Origin: CAYNRE01 sp964399535
GTDB taxonomy: Bacteria; Planctomycetota; Planctomycetia; Pirellulales; CAYNRE01
NCBI GenBank assembly: GCA_964399535.1
Contig: CAYNRE010000009.1
Location: 725,493-789,492, forward strand
Direction: 5' to 3'
Length of the DNA: 64,000 nucleotides
The notes under the pieces: generated by a model
Told to the model about the DNA's origin: nothing
The model's input: the letters and a program-made list of their open reading frames with translations, nothing else
Database searches by the model: none
Translations under genes and position numbers: made by a program
Part shown: one piece after another, positions 55,549-63,937 of the stretch
Layout: each line of letters opens with the position of its first letter
Position numbering within the stretch: the stretch's first letter is position 1

Positions 55549-55725
55549 CCTGCATTTCTCACCAAGTCCCGTTGCGGCGACGAAAGTTGAAACGGTGGGC
55601 TGCGTTGTGCTTGGCGGTTCGTCCTCAGCGTGTACCCAACACGCCTTCGGTCGAACCACTCGCACGCCTTGCCACTGCCCAACTTGCGCCGCCTCACGAC
55701 GAACTCGGTGAGAAATGCAGGCTAG
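55545..55725. mobile_element. MITE-like long inverted-repeat element with 4-bp target duplication
   Basis: The element at 55549-55721 (173 bases) begins CCTGCATTTCTCACC and ends GGTGAGAAATGCAGG, a perfect 15-bp terminal inverted repeat. Pairing continues inward with mismatches: AAGTTG with CAACTT, GGTTCG with CGAACC, then GCGTGT-ACCCA-ACACGC at the tip. Nearly the whole element can therefore fold into one hairpin. It is bordered by CTAG on both sides (55545-55548, 55722-55725), which looks like a target duplication. The left copy contains the speA stop. No transposase is inside. Ends and 4-bp duplication recall IS1380-type elements, but I could not check this. A structured terminator is the alternative. 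Confidence 0.75.
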
Positions 55726-55947
55726 CGATCCGATCGCCGCCGAACCACGCGCGCGTTGGGCGGTTGGTGCAGCGTCGGCCCGGGTTTTCGGGCGAGCCAA
55801 GCTCAAGCGAGCAGTTCGACCCAACGCGCCAAAAGGCGAAAGCCTGGGGCCCGGACGGCGCGTACCGACTTGTGCAACAAACGCTGCCCGCTGGTCGCCA
55901 GCGTGCCGAAACCCTCTCCGCGCCCGACCCCTTGCTGAGTGAGCGCC
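55722..55947 (+). other. Leader region of the FIST gene with nested inverted repeats
   Basis: GCGCGTTGGG (55751-55760) pairs perfectly with CCCAACGCGC (55819-55828). Inside this, GCCCG (55778-55782) and CGGGC (55789-55793) form a hairpin with loop GGTTTT. The structure ends about 120 bases before the FIST start. No gene was seen here. Confidence 0.5.
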
Positions 55948-57141
55948 ATGACCGCCGCCGCGATCCTGCCCCGCTTCGCCGCCAGCCATTCGACGAATCC
56001 CGATCTGTCGAGGGCCCTGGACGAGGTGACTGGCGCGCTCCGCGGGTCGTTGGCGGGACCGCCCGATTTGCTGATGCTGTTCGTCACGCCCCATCACGCG
56101 GCGGGGTTCGCAACGCTTGGCGCCGACCTCCGCGCCGCAACCGGCGCGCGGGTTCTGTTGGGGGTGACGGGCGAATCGCTGGTAGCCGGCGGGCGGGAAA
56201 TCGAAGATCGGCCCGCCCTGAGCGTATGGGGCGCCGTGTTGCCTCAAACGCAAGTTCGTGGTTTTTCGCTCTCGCTTGAGTCGACTGCCGAAGGGCCGGC
56301 GCTCGTCGGCTGGCCCGACGACTTACCGCCCCGCTGGCCCGCCGGCGCGGCGCTGCTGCTGCTGGGAGACCCGTTCAGTTTCCCTGCCGACCTGTTGGCC
56401 CAGCGCCTAGCCGAAGATCAGCCGGAAGCACCCCTGTTGGGCGGCATGGCCAGCGGCGGTTGGCAGCCGGGTCAGAACCGGCTCTGGCTCGACGACGCGG
56501 TGTTCGACTCGGGCGCGGTCGCCGTTTGGATTCATGGCGCCATGCGGGTGCGAAGTTTGGTTTCCCAGGGGTGCCGGCCGATCGGCCGTCCTTTGGTGAT
56601 TACCAAGGCCGAACGGAACGTGATTCATGAACTAGGAGGGCGCCCTCCGCTGGCCTACCTGCAAGAACTGTTCGAGAACCAGCCGCCCGCCGACCAGGCC
56701 CTGATGCGGCGCGGTTTGCACGTCGGCCGCGTGATCAACGAGTACCAGTCCGAATTCCGCCGGGGCGATTTTTTGATTCGCAATGTCGTCGGCGTCGACC
56801 AGGCGAGCGGGGCCGTGGCCGTGGGTGATTATTTGCGAGCGGGGCAGACGGTGCAGTTTCACGTGCGCGATGCCCAGTCGGCCAGCGAGGATCTGGCCTC
56901 GCTGCTGGCCACCATTCCGCCGCGCGGCGCCGACCAGCGCGGGGGGTTATTGTTCACCTGCAACGGCCGGGGAACACGGCTCTTCGACCAACCCGACCAC
57001 GATGCCCAGGCCGTGCATACGGCCCTGGGGCCGTTGGCCCTGGCAGGATTCTTTGCCCAAGGCGAGCTGGGCCCCGTGGGGGGAATCAACTTCGTCCATG
57101 GCTTCACCGCCAGCCTGGCGCTGTTCGAAGCGGCCGATTAA
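55948..57141 (+). CDS. FIST domain protein
   Basis: The 397-residue product matches FIST N and C domains, a sensory module predicted to bind small ligands such as amino acids. Visible features are DLLMLFVTPHHAAGFATLGA, GARVLLGVTGESLVAGGREI, AVAVWIHGAMRVRSLVSQGC, ITKAERNVIHELGGRPPLAY, GGLLFTCNGRGTRLFDQPDH and the ending GELGPVGGINFVHGFTASLA. No output domain such as a kinase or methyl-accepting domain is attached. A GTG nine bases upstream (55939) is also possible. It follows the MITE-like element and precedes the mla operon. Confidence 0.9.
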   Translation: MTAAAILPRFAASHSTNPDLSRALDEVTGALRGSLAGPPDLLMLFVTPHHAAGFATLGADLRAATGARVLLGVTGESLVAGGREIEDRPALSVWGAVLPQTQVRGFSLSLESTAEGPALVGWPDDLPPRWPAGAALLLLGDPFSFPADLLAQRLAEDQPEAPLLGGMASGGWQPGQNRLWLDDAVFDSGAVAVWIHGAMRVRSLVSQGCRPIGRPLVITKAERNVIHELGGRPPLAYLQELFENQPPADQALMRRGLHVGRVINEYQSEFRRGDFLIRNVVGVDQASGAVAVGDYLRAGQTVQFHVRDAQSASEDLASLLATIPPRGADQRGGLLFTCNGRGTRLFDQPDHDAQAVHTALGPLALAGFFAQGELGPVGGINFVHGFTASLALFEAAD

Positions 57142-57280
57142 GCCCCCCGGGGGTCGCTCGCCCCGCCGGGTCGGATGAGTCGCCGAAGGCCGCTGCCCAG
57201 GGCGGGTCCGATGCTAGAGGTGGGCAGTCCAAGGCGCCCTGGTCATCCCAGTTTGCCTGTTTCATAGGACCGTTGAACTT

Positions 57281-57355
57281 TACTCAAGCCGCAAGTTGAG
57301 TACGGTCGAATTCTACTGCCAGACGCGCCGAACCCCCGCGCGCCGTGCGCGGGGG
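57281..57355 (+). promoter_or_regulatory. Dyad and strong hairpin upstream of mlaE
   Basis: TACTCAA (57281-57287) and TTGAGTA (57296-57302) form a perfect dyad with an 8-base spacer, operator-like. CCCCCGCGC (57333-57341) and GCGCGGGGG (57347-57355) form a 9-bp hairpin with loop GCCGT, ending 38 bases before the mlaE start. The hairpin could end the FIST transcript or structure the mla leader. Confidence 0.45.
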
Positions 57356-57393
57356 CGTGCGCTTGCTAGCATGACAGCGTAGGTCCAAGCGCC

Positions 57394-58272
57394 ATGGCCG
57401 CCGCGGGCACGAGCGATATTCCGAGCCAGCGCCGCTTGGGGGGTGGTCCGGTCGGTGCGCTAGCCGACTGGGTGGCCGACCTGGGCGACCTGATGCTGGC
57501 CGGCGTGGCCGCCTTGGGGTCGGTATCCCTGTTCACGTTTCGCACGCTGTATTGGCTCATGTTTCGTCTGCCCCAGCGCGAAACGCTGCTTCCCAACTTT
57601 TACCAGATTGGCGTGCTGAGCCTGCCGGTGGTGGCCATGACCGGCACCTTCATTGGCATGGTGCTCGCCGTGCAAAGCTATTCCCAGTTTCGCATGTTGG
57701 GGCTGGAAACCCGGCTCGGCGCGGTGATCAACCTGTCGCTGGTGCGCGAGCTGGGGCCGGTGCTGGCGGCCACGATGCTGGCCGGCCGCGTGGGCAGCGC
57801 CATGGCCGCCGAGCTGGGTACCATGCGCGTCACCGAACAGATCGACGCGTTGGCCTCGATGGGCTCAAACCCGGTGCATTATCTGGTCGTTCCCCGCTTT
57901 CTGGGCTGCCTGGTGCTGATTCCGGCCCTGACGATCATGGCCGATTTCATGGGCGTGGTCGGCGGCGCGGTCTACAGCGTAGTGCTGCTGGGGATCGACT
58001 CGCACCACTACTGGAGCAACGCCCAGGATTTCGTCGGGCTATTCGACCTGTTCAGCGGCGTGTTCAAGAGCCTGTTTTTCGGGGCGGCGATTGCGCTGGT
58101 GAGCTGCCACCGCGGTTTCTACTGCGATCCCGGAGCCGAAGGCGTGGGCCGAGCCGCCACGGGGGCCTTTGTAAACTCCTTCGTGTTGATTCTGCTGATC
58201 GACCTGATGCTCGGCATAGGCCTGGAAGCGCTTTACCTCACGATTTGGCCCGAGGGCCGCCGGATTCTCTGA
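57394..58272 (+). CDS. mlaE: MlaE-type ABC permease for lipid transport
   Basis: MlaE is the membrane part of an ABC system that moves phospholipids between the membranes. The 292-residue product has the family block LVRELGPVLAATMLAGRVGS and AMAAELGTMRVTEQIDALAS, with MGSNPVHYLVVPRFLGCLVL after it. Five to six helices are seen (LPVVAMTGTFIGMVLAVQ, TIMADFMGVVGGAVYSVVLL, NSFVLILLIDLMLGIGLEAL). It starts the operon mlaE-mlaF-mlaD, with mlaF 59 bases downstream. Confidence 0.95.
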   Translation: MAAAGTSDIPSQRRLGGGPVGALADWVADLGDLMLAGVAALGSVSLFTFRTLYWLMFRLPQRETLLPNFYQIGVLSLPVVAMTGTFIGMVLAVQSYSQFRMLGLETRLGAVINLSLVRELGPVLAATMLAGRVGSAMAAELGTMRVTEQIDALASMGSNPVHYLVVPRFLGCLVLIPALTIMADFMGVVGGAVYSVVLLGIDSHHYWSNAQDFVGLFDLFSGVFKSLFFGAAIALVSCHRGFYCDPGAEGVGRAATGAFVNSFVLILLIDLMLGIGLEALYLTIWPEGRRIL

Positions 58273-58331
58273 TCGATCGTTTCTCGTTTCTTGGATCGAG
58301 CCCTATCACTTTTTTGGTCCGATCGACCTCG

Positions 58332-59174
58332 ATGAACGCCGCACCCAACCCAGCTTTGCCCGCCGATGCCGACCTCGACCAGCCGCTGGTTTCGGTCGAA
58401 CGGCTCAGCGTGCGCTTCGGCCGGCAACGGGTCCTGCGCCACATTCAGTTGCAGATTCCCCGTGGCCAAACGCTGTGCCTGTTGGGCGAAAGTGGCTGCG
58501 GCAAAACGGTGCTGATGAAAACCATGATCGGTTTGATCGCCCCCAGCGAAGGCCGGGTACGGTTCGACGGGCGCGATTTGCGCGATATGTCGGACCGGGA
58601 ATTGACGAATGCCCGGATTCGGTTCGGTTTCGTTTTTCAGGGGGCGGCCCTGTTCGACAGCATGACCATCGCCCAGAACGTGGCCTTTCCGCTCCGGCAA
58701 CATACCCGCAAGTCCGACAGCGAGATCCTCTCGATCGTGCAGGCGCGCCTGGCCGAGGTCGGTCTGCCCGATTCGGTCATGCCGAAAAAGCCCGCGGAGC
58801 TCTCCGGCGGCATGCGAAAGCGTGTGGGACTGGCCCGGGCCTTGGTGCTCAACCCCGAGATTATTTTGTACGACGAACCAACGACGGGTCTCGACCCGAT
58901 CATGAGCGACGTGATCAACGAGCTGATCCTCCGCACTCGCCAGCGCTATCCGGTAACCAGCGTAGTGGTGACTCACGATATGCACACCGCCCGCAAAGTA
59001 CCCGATCGCGTGGTGATGCTGTATCCGCTGGCGCGGCTGACCGAGGGCGAGCCGCAAATGATTTACGACGGTCCGCCCGATCAGATGGACCGAGCGGTCG
59101 ATCCGCGAGTAACTCAGTTTGTTCACGGTGAAGCCGGCGAACGGTTAATGGAGATGCGCGAACTGGCCGGGTAG
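58332..59174 (+). CDS. mlaF: MlaF-type ABC ATPase for lipid transport
   Basis: The 280-residue ATPase powers the MlaE permease. It has Walker A (LLGESGCGKTVLMKTMIG), the Q-loop (FGFVFQGAALFDSMTIAQNV), signature LSGGMRKRVGLARALVLNPE, Walker B IILYDEPTTGLDPIMSDVIN and the H-loop SVVVTHDMHTARKVPDRV. LSGGM instead of LSGGQ is normal for MlaF. The ATG at 58332 fits the family. A small hairpin (AGCCC-AAGA-GGGCT, 59178-59191) follows its stop, before mlaD. Confidence 0.96.
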   Translation: MNAAPNPALPADADLDQPLVSVERLSVRFGRQRVLRHIQLQIPRGQTLCLLGESGCGKTVLMKTMIGLIAPSEGRVRFDGRDLRDMSDRELTNARIRFGFVFQGAALFDSMTIAQNVAFPLRQHTRKSDSEILSIVQARLAEVGLPDSVMPKKPAELSGGMRKRVGLARALVLNPEIILYDEPTTGLDPIMSDVINELILRTRQRYPVTSVVVTHDMHTARKVPDRVVMLYPLARLTEGEPQMIYDGPPDQMDRAVDPRVTQFVHGEAGERLMEMRELAG

Positions 59175-59224
59175 CCAAGCCCAAGAGGGCTCCCGAAGCT
59201 GCGGACCCAGTCCGCGAAACGGTC

Positions 59225-60298
59225 ATGGACGAACGTTTACTACAATTCCGTGTCGGCGCGACGGTGCTCGCGGCGCTGATCCTCACCGCCATTCTCGTGG
59301 CGCTGTTGGGCGATCTGCCCACGCTGAGCGTGGCCGCCAGCCGGTACACGGTTTACGTTCATTTCACCCGCGCGCCGGGGGTGGCCGCCGATACGCCCAT
59401 CCGGAAAAGCGGGATCCTGATCGGGCGGGTCCGCAAGGTCGAGTTCGCCGACGATGGCGGCGTGATCGTGACCCTGGGCATCGACGGCGACGTGAAACTG
59501 TACAAGAGCGAAATCTGCCGCATCGGCGGCTCGATTCTCGGCGACGCCGATCTGGAGTTCGTCCCCGGAGTCAGCCCCTCGAAGGAAGTGATTCAAGACG
59601 GCGAACTGGTCGCCGGAATCGTTCGCACCGATCCGCTCGAAGTCATCAGCAACCTCGAGGGGGACATTTCCTCGGCGATTCAGTCCGTCTCTCAAACTTC
59701 CGCGGAAATCAGCCGCCTGGCCCGCAGCCTGGCCGACCTGCTCGAAAACAACGAAGAACAGGTGGGCCGCATCGTTTCCAAGGCGGAAGACACGCTGGAC
59801 ACGATTCGCCGGGTCTCTGAAAACTTCGACTCCATTCTGGGCGACCCGGAGTTGCAAGCCGACTTGAAACAAGCCATTACCGACTTTCCCGGGGTGATCA
59901 GCGATGCTCGCGACGCCATGGAAGGCATCAAGGGCACCATCGAACGAGCCAACGACAATCTGGAGAATCTACAGGGATTGACCGAACCGCTCGGCGAACA
60001 GGGTGAACAAATCGTCACTCGTATCAATAGCGCGCTGGGCCGAGTCGACGGACTGGCCGCCGACTTGTCCCAGTTCACCCAGGCCTTGAACACCTCGGAG
60101 GGCAGCCTGGGCCAATTGCTGAACAATCCCGATCTGTATCAGAATCTGAACCAGGCCGCGGAAAACGTCGCGATGCTGACCCGGCAGCTACGCCCCATCT
60201 TGGACGATGCCCGGGTGGCCATCGATAAAGTAGCGCGTGATCCGGGCGGAGAAGTCGGCGTTCGCGGCATCTTGCGAAGTCGCTCGGGCATCAAGTAG
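59225..60298 (+). CDS. mlaD: MlaD/MCE-domain lipid-binding protein
   Basis: The 357-residue product has an N-terminal anchor helix (VGATVLAALILTAILVALLG) and one MCE domain (about residues 40-120: RYTVYVHFTRAPGVAADTPI, RKSGILIGRVRKVEFADDGG). A long helical tail follows with coiled-coil character (EISRLARSLADLLENNEEQV, IKGTIERANDNLENLQGLTE). MCE proteins form hexameric channels that hold lipids between membranes. The tail is longer than that of E. coli MlaD and resembles PqiB/YebT-like or actinobacterial forms. It is the last gene of the operon; no MlaB or MlaC homolog follows. Confidence 0.94.
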   Translation: MDERLLQFRVGATVLAALILTAILVALLGDLPTLSVAASRYTVYVHFTRAPGVAADTPIRKSGILIGRVRKVEFADDGGVIVTLGIDGDVKLYKSEICRIGGSILGDADLEFVPGVSPSKEVIQDGELVAGIVRTDPLEVISNLEGDISSAIQSVSQTSAEISRLARSLADLLENNEEQVGRIVSKAEDTLDTIRRVSENFDSILGDPELQADLKQAITDFPGVISDARDAMEGIKGTIERANDNLENLQGLTEPLGEQGEQIVTRINSALGRVDGLAADLSQFTQALNTSEGSLGQLLNNPDLYQNLNQAAENVAMLTRQLRPILDDARVAIDKVARDPGGEVGVRGILRSRSGIK

Positions 60299-60361
60299 GC
60301 CCCTGCCTGGGCAGCGCCGCGGCCCTTTCGGCCCTCAGGGCGCCCGCCCCCGGAGTGCGTC

Positions 60362-61150
60362 TTAACGGCTGTTCGGCTGCCAACCGCCGGGGGGCTGCGA
60401 GTCGAAGGGGGTCGACGGCACGCCTGTTGTTGGCGGGGGATAGCTTCCCTCGGGTGGTGCCTGGACGGCTCCCGGAGGCAGGTACAGCGGCGGCCCGCCC
60501 GGCGGTGGCGCCGCCGTAGCCCCCGTGGGGGGCAAAGCGTAGCTGGGCGCGCCGGGGGCCGGGAGCGTTTCCGCGGTCGGCGGTGCGCCGCGCGGCACGA
60601 AACCGGGATCTAGGTAGCCTGGCTGGGAGCGGGCAGGACGTGAGCCGTCGGGCGATAGTCCGGGAATAACCGGGGCGCCGGTGGTCGAGTCGCTGGGCAG
60701 CGGAATGGGTGAAGTGGCCCCCGCGCGACTGCTCGTCCGCAAGTTCTCGGCCCGCCCCAACACTTCGCCGCTGGGCGAAATGCGCTGCGGAACCAATTGA
60801 AAATTCAAGGTGCGCTCGTCGCGAATCTCGCCCGGCCAGACGTTTTCGCTCACGAAATCGAGCGGAAAGTATTGGTACCACGGGGGCGGAATTCGCTGCT
60901 CGAGCACCAGCGTTTCGTATCCATCGCGCACCAGGCGAAACTTGCGGGTGCCGTAGTAGATGTAGTCGGTGGAACAGGGCGTGGTGCCGATTTCGTAGTC
61001 GTCGATATACACCAGGGCGCCCGGCGGGCTGGACCGAATCGTCAGCCGCCGCTGCACGCAGCCTGGCCCCACGGCCAGCAGGCACAACAGGGCCAAGACG
61101 CCCCAGGTGGGCGCGGATCCCGCTTTGGATGGACGGCGGATCGATGCCAT
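60362..61150 (-). CDS. PEGA-domain lipoprotein with proline-rich tail
   Basis: From the ATG at 61150 the product has 262 residues. The head MASIRRPSKAGSAPTWGVLA with LLCLLAVGPGCVQ looks like a lipoprotein signal, though the lipobox (VGPGC) is imperfect. A PEGA domain follows (RLTIRSSPPGALVYIDDYEI, GTRKFRLVRDGYETLVLEQR), a small beta fold found in surface proteins. The C-terminal third is a proline-, glycine- and serine-rich tail (PPTGATAAPPPGGPPLYLPP), probably a flexible wall-spanning linker. The gene is convergent with mlaD, 63 bases apart. Confidence 0.87.
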   Translation of the reverse strand: MASIRRPSKAGSAPTWGVLALLCLLAVGPGCVQRRLTIRSSPPGALVYIDDYEIGTTPCSTDYIYYGTRKFRLVRDGYETLVLEQRIPPPWYQYFPLDFVSENVWPGEIRDERTLNFQLVPQRISPSGEVLGRAENLRTSSRAGATSPIPLPSDSTTGAPVIPGLSPDGSRPARSQPGYLDPGFVPRGAPPTAETLPAPGAPSYALPPTGATAAPPPGGPPLYLPPGAVQAPPEGSYPPPTTGVPSTPFDSQPPGGWQPNSR

Positions 61151-61772
61151 CGGCTTTCCGATCGAGCTACCTGGCCCGGGCGGCGGTTGCTCGAATGAGC
61201 CTGCCCGCTCGGCGGTCGGTCGCTCGCCATGATTGCTCGAGATCGGACCAATACCTCGCTGAAATCTCGATCGCGGCCGCCTGGCACGACGCCACGGGCA
61301 GCCGCTGGCAACACCCCGCGGCAGGGGTGCGAAGAGGGCGGGAGTATAGTGACCTGGCCCGCGCGAGCCTAGATCAAGCTCGTTGCTCACTCGCCCGCCA
61401 CTTGGGGTACGGGCCAAGCGAATCGGTCGGGGGCCGAATAACCCACAGGCGGCCAGGGGACCAAATTCGCCTGGTTTGCCTGGGCCAACCGGTCGGGCTG
61501 AATTGCGGAGGCCACCGGATCGTTGCTTGGGCGAGCCGCAGCCATGCCAATCGGATGGACGCAACATGATCGACGAGAGGCTGATTGCGATTGTTCCACC
61601 GGCCGGGGGGGATAGAATACCGGCGGCGACGACGGTGTCTGCGCTGCCAGGCCAAGACGGGGCCGCGGCGGCGCCTGCCTTGGCCGCTGGCGTCGAGCTT
61701 CGCTCGGCGCTGGCGTTGCTAGCCACGCGGGCTGATTCAGCTTCCAAGAGTTCCCTTCGGCGTTCGATTCTC
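61151..61772. other. Divergent intergenic region before the PP2C gene
   Basis: These 622 bases separate the lipoprotein gene (minus) from the phosphatase (plus). The phosphatase frame stays open back to 61383 with an ATG at 61566, but a promoter-like pair at 61591-61618 lies inside that part. I therefore treat it as non-coding leader. No other gene was seen. Confidence 0.45.
61591..61618 (+). promoter_or_regulatory. Predicted promoter of the PP2C gene
   Basis: TTGTTC (61591-61596) and TAGAAT (61613-61618) are spaced by 16 bases. The -10 matches consensus in 5 of 6 positions. A start near 61625 leaves about 150 bases of leader to the ATG at 61773. Confidence 0.4.
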
Positions 61773-63077
61773 ATGCCGCAGCGCAGTGCTTCCTGGGATC
61801 CTGGTGTCGAGGTGGCCTCCATCTCCGATCCCGGTTTGCGGCGCAACAGCAATCAAGACACGCTCGCGGTGGTGCTGGCCCACGACGAACCGCGCTGGCG
61901 CAGCCGAGGGCATTTGTTCGTGGTGGCCGATGGCATGGGGGCTCACGCCGCCGGCGAGCTGGCCAGCAAGATGTCGACCGACAACATTCCGCTGGCCTAC
62001 GAAAAGGCCGGCGACGTGCCCCCCCCGGTCGCCCTGCGACAAGCGCTGGAAGAAGCCAACGAAAAGATCCACGCCCGCGGACAGGCCAACGCCGAATTCC
62101 ACGGCATGGGAACCACGACCAGCTCGCTGTTGTTGCTGCCCGAGGGGGCCGTGGTGGGCCACGTGGGCGACAGCCGGGTTTACCGGGTCCGGCAGCAAAC
62201 GATCGAACAGCTTTCGTTCGACCATAGCCTGGTCTGGGAGATGACGGCCGGCAATCCGCATCGCACCCAAGAGGTGCCGCTGCTGATTCCCCGCAACATC
62301 ATCACGCGCTCGCTGGGGCCCAACCCCCACGTGCAGGTCGACCTGGAGGGGCCCTTTCCCTGCCAGGTGGGCGATACGTTCCTGCTTTGCAGCGACGGCC
62401 TTTCGGGCCAGGTGCAAGATGACGAACTGGGGGCCATACTGGCGGCGCTGCCACCGTCGGAAGCAGCGCGGGTGCTGGTCGACCTGGCGAATCTGCGCGG
62501 TGGACCCGACAATATCACGCTGGTCGTGGTCCGTGTCTCCGAGAGCCTGGCGGCCGCCGACGGCGGCGCATCGGCCGCCGCGGTCGAATCGCGGAGCCAG
62601 GCCGACCGTTCGGCCAACACTTGGGTTACGGCCTTCGGCGTAGGGGCGGTACTGGCTTGCCTGGGGGCCGCCGCGGCCCTGATCCTGCGCGGACGGCCGC
62701 TCGAAGGGCTACTGGCCGCGGTGCTGGGCGCCGTGACCGCCGGCGCGCTCGTCCCCAGGTTTCGCAAAACATCCTCGCAGCCAGCCGAAGCTTCCGGCAA
62801 TGCCCAGTTCGGCCGCGGACCCTATACCCGGCAGCCCTGCGCCGACGCCGCCGTAATGGCCGATCGACTGGCCCAGCTTGCCGAGCAGCTTCGCGAGGCG
62901 GCGACCGGTCAGAATTGGACGATTCGCTGGGACGAGTTTCAGCGGCTGATTGAGACAGCTCAAGCGGCCCGGCCAGATACCCCCCTAGAGTCGCTGCGCA
63001 ATTACGCCCGGGCCATCAGCCACATGATGCAGGAACTGCGCGACCAGCGAAGCCGCGACGCGGCCAGTGGTGGATAA
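61773..63077 (+). CDS. PP2C-family serine/threonine phosphatase with membrane anchor
   Basis: The product has 434 residues from the ATG at 61773. Manganese-site motifs are all present: ASISDPGLRRNSNQDTLAVV, LFVVADGMGAHAAGELASKM, VVGHVGDSRVYRVRQQTIEQ, TFLLCSDGLSGQV and RGGPDNITLVVVRVSE. Two hydrophobic helices follow (TAFGVGAVLACLGAAAALIL, LEGLLAAVLGAVTAGALVPR), then a helical tail of about 90 residues. It is therefore a membrane-tethered phosphatase, probably opposing Hanks-type kinases, which are numerous in planctomycetes. None is adjacent. An earlier ATG at 61566 would add 69 low-complexity residues. Confidence 0.9.
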   Translation: MPQRSASWDPGVEVASISDPGLRRNSNQDTLAVVLAHDEPRWRSRGHLFVVADGMGAHAAGELASKMSTDNIPLAYEKAGDVPPPVALRQALEEANEKIHARGQANAEFHGMGTTTSSLLLLPEGAVVGHVGDSRVYRVRQQTIEQLSFDHSLVWEMTAGNPHRTQEVPLLIPRNIITRSLGPNPHVQVDLEGPFPCQVGDTFLLCSDGLSGQVQDDELGAILAALPPSEAARVLVDLANLRGGPDNITLVVVRVSESLAAADGGASAAAVESRSQADRSANTWVTAFGVGAVLACLGAAAALILRGRPLEGLLAAVLGAVTAGALVPRFRKTSSQPAEASGNAQFGRGPYTRQPCADAAVMADRLAQLAEQLREAATGQNWTIRWDEFQRLIETAQAARPDTPLESLRNYARAISHMMQELRDQRSRDAASGG

Positions 63078-63116
63078 GTGCCCGGCCTGGCCCGCTCGGC
63101 GATCGGCCTGGCCCGG

Positions 63117-63578
63117 TTACTTGAGTTCGAAGATGGCTTCGATCTCGACCGTAATGTTGCCGGGCAGGCTGCCCATGCCCACGGCGCTGCGGGCCCCCAC
63201 GCCATGTTCTCGGTCGAAAACATCCGCCATGAGTTCGCTGAACCCGTTGATGACGGCCGGGTGATCGGTGAACTCGGGCGTGCAATTGACCATGCCCAGC
63301 ACCTTGATCACGCGGCGCACGCGATCGAGATTGCCGACCTGGTTGCGTAGCGTGGCCAAGATGGCCAGCCCGGTTTGCCGGGCGGCGGCGAAACCACCTG
63401 CCAGATCGACATCGGCCCCCACCCGGCCAGTCATGAGTTTGCCGTCGGCCATGAGCGGCCCATGGCCCGAGAGGTACACGAGCTTGTCGACCACCACGGC
63501 CGGCTTGTAAACGCCGATTGGCTTGGGAGCCGGGGGCAAAACCAGATTCAATTCTTTCAAACGATCTTCAGCACCCAT
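63117..63578 (-). CDS. RidA/YjgF/YER057c family protein
   Basis: RidA proteins hydrolyse reactive enamine/imine intermediates, and related members act on other small substrates. The 153-residue product starts MGAEDRLKELNLVLPPAPKP. It has LVYLSGHGPLMADGKLMTGR, GFAAARQTGLAILATLRNQV, RRVIKVLGMVNCTPEFTDHP and ends ARSAVGMGSLPGNITVEIEA. The arginine in GARSAVGM fits the active-site position of RidA. Length is that of the longer YjgF-like subgroup (about 150). An ATG five codons upstream is possible. It is convergent with the PP2C gene, 39 bases apart. Confidence 0.92.
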   Translation of the reverse strand: MGAEDRLKELNLVLPPAPKPIGVYKPAVVVDKLVYLSGHGPLMADGKLMTGRVGADVDLAGGFAAARQTGLAILATLRNQVGNLDRVRRVIKVLGMVNCTPEFTDHPAVINGFSELMADVFDREHGVGARSAVGMGSLPGNITVEIEAIFELK

Positions 63579-63593
63579 CGACGGCCATCCCAT

Positions 63594-63937
63594 CTTGCCG
63601 AAAGCGGCCTGGAATCAACTCCCCTTGATCCGCGGGGCCAGGGAAGTGCCTGGGCAGCGCGGCGGAGGCGAATTTTACCTTGGCGCCGAGGCGGCCGTCT
63701 ACCGCCTCGGAGGAACCCATCGGGCTGGCGCCGGCACGCTGCCCCCCAGGGCGACTCGTGTTCAGTCGGGGCACGGGGCCGCTGAGTCTTCTTCGTTCCG
63801 TTTCCCCAGGGCGTTCGCCGCCGAACCCAGCGCCTTCGGGGGCAGCTCGCAACCGGCTGCTAGAGCGGGTCTATTTTTGCTCTAGCGCCCTCTGGGTAGG
63901 CACGGTAATCTAGGTCATCTCATGGAGGAGTTGGCCG
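63594..63937. other. Intergenic region with two perfect hairpins
   Basis: CCGAGGCGG (63686-63694) pairs with CCGCCTCGG (63702-63710) around a 7-base loop. GCTAGAGC (63859-63866) pairs with GCTCTAGC (63879-63886) around a 12-base loop. The second lies about 50 bases before a transposase start and may mark or lie near an insertion-sequence end. No gene was seen. Confidence 0.45.

Noticed and set aside
61566..61772. 69-residue N-terminal extension of the PP2C phosphatase
   Set aside because: Low-complexity, no homology seen, and a promoter-like pair lies inside it.
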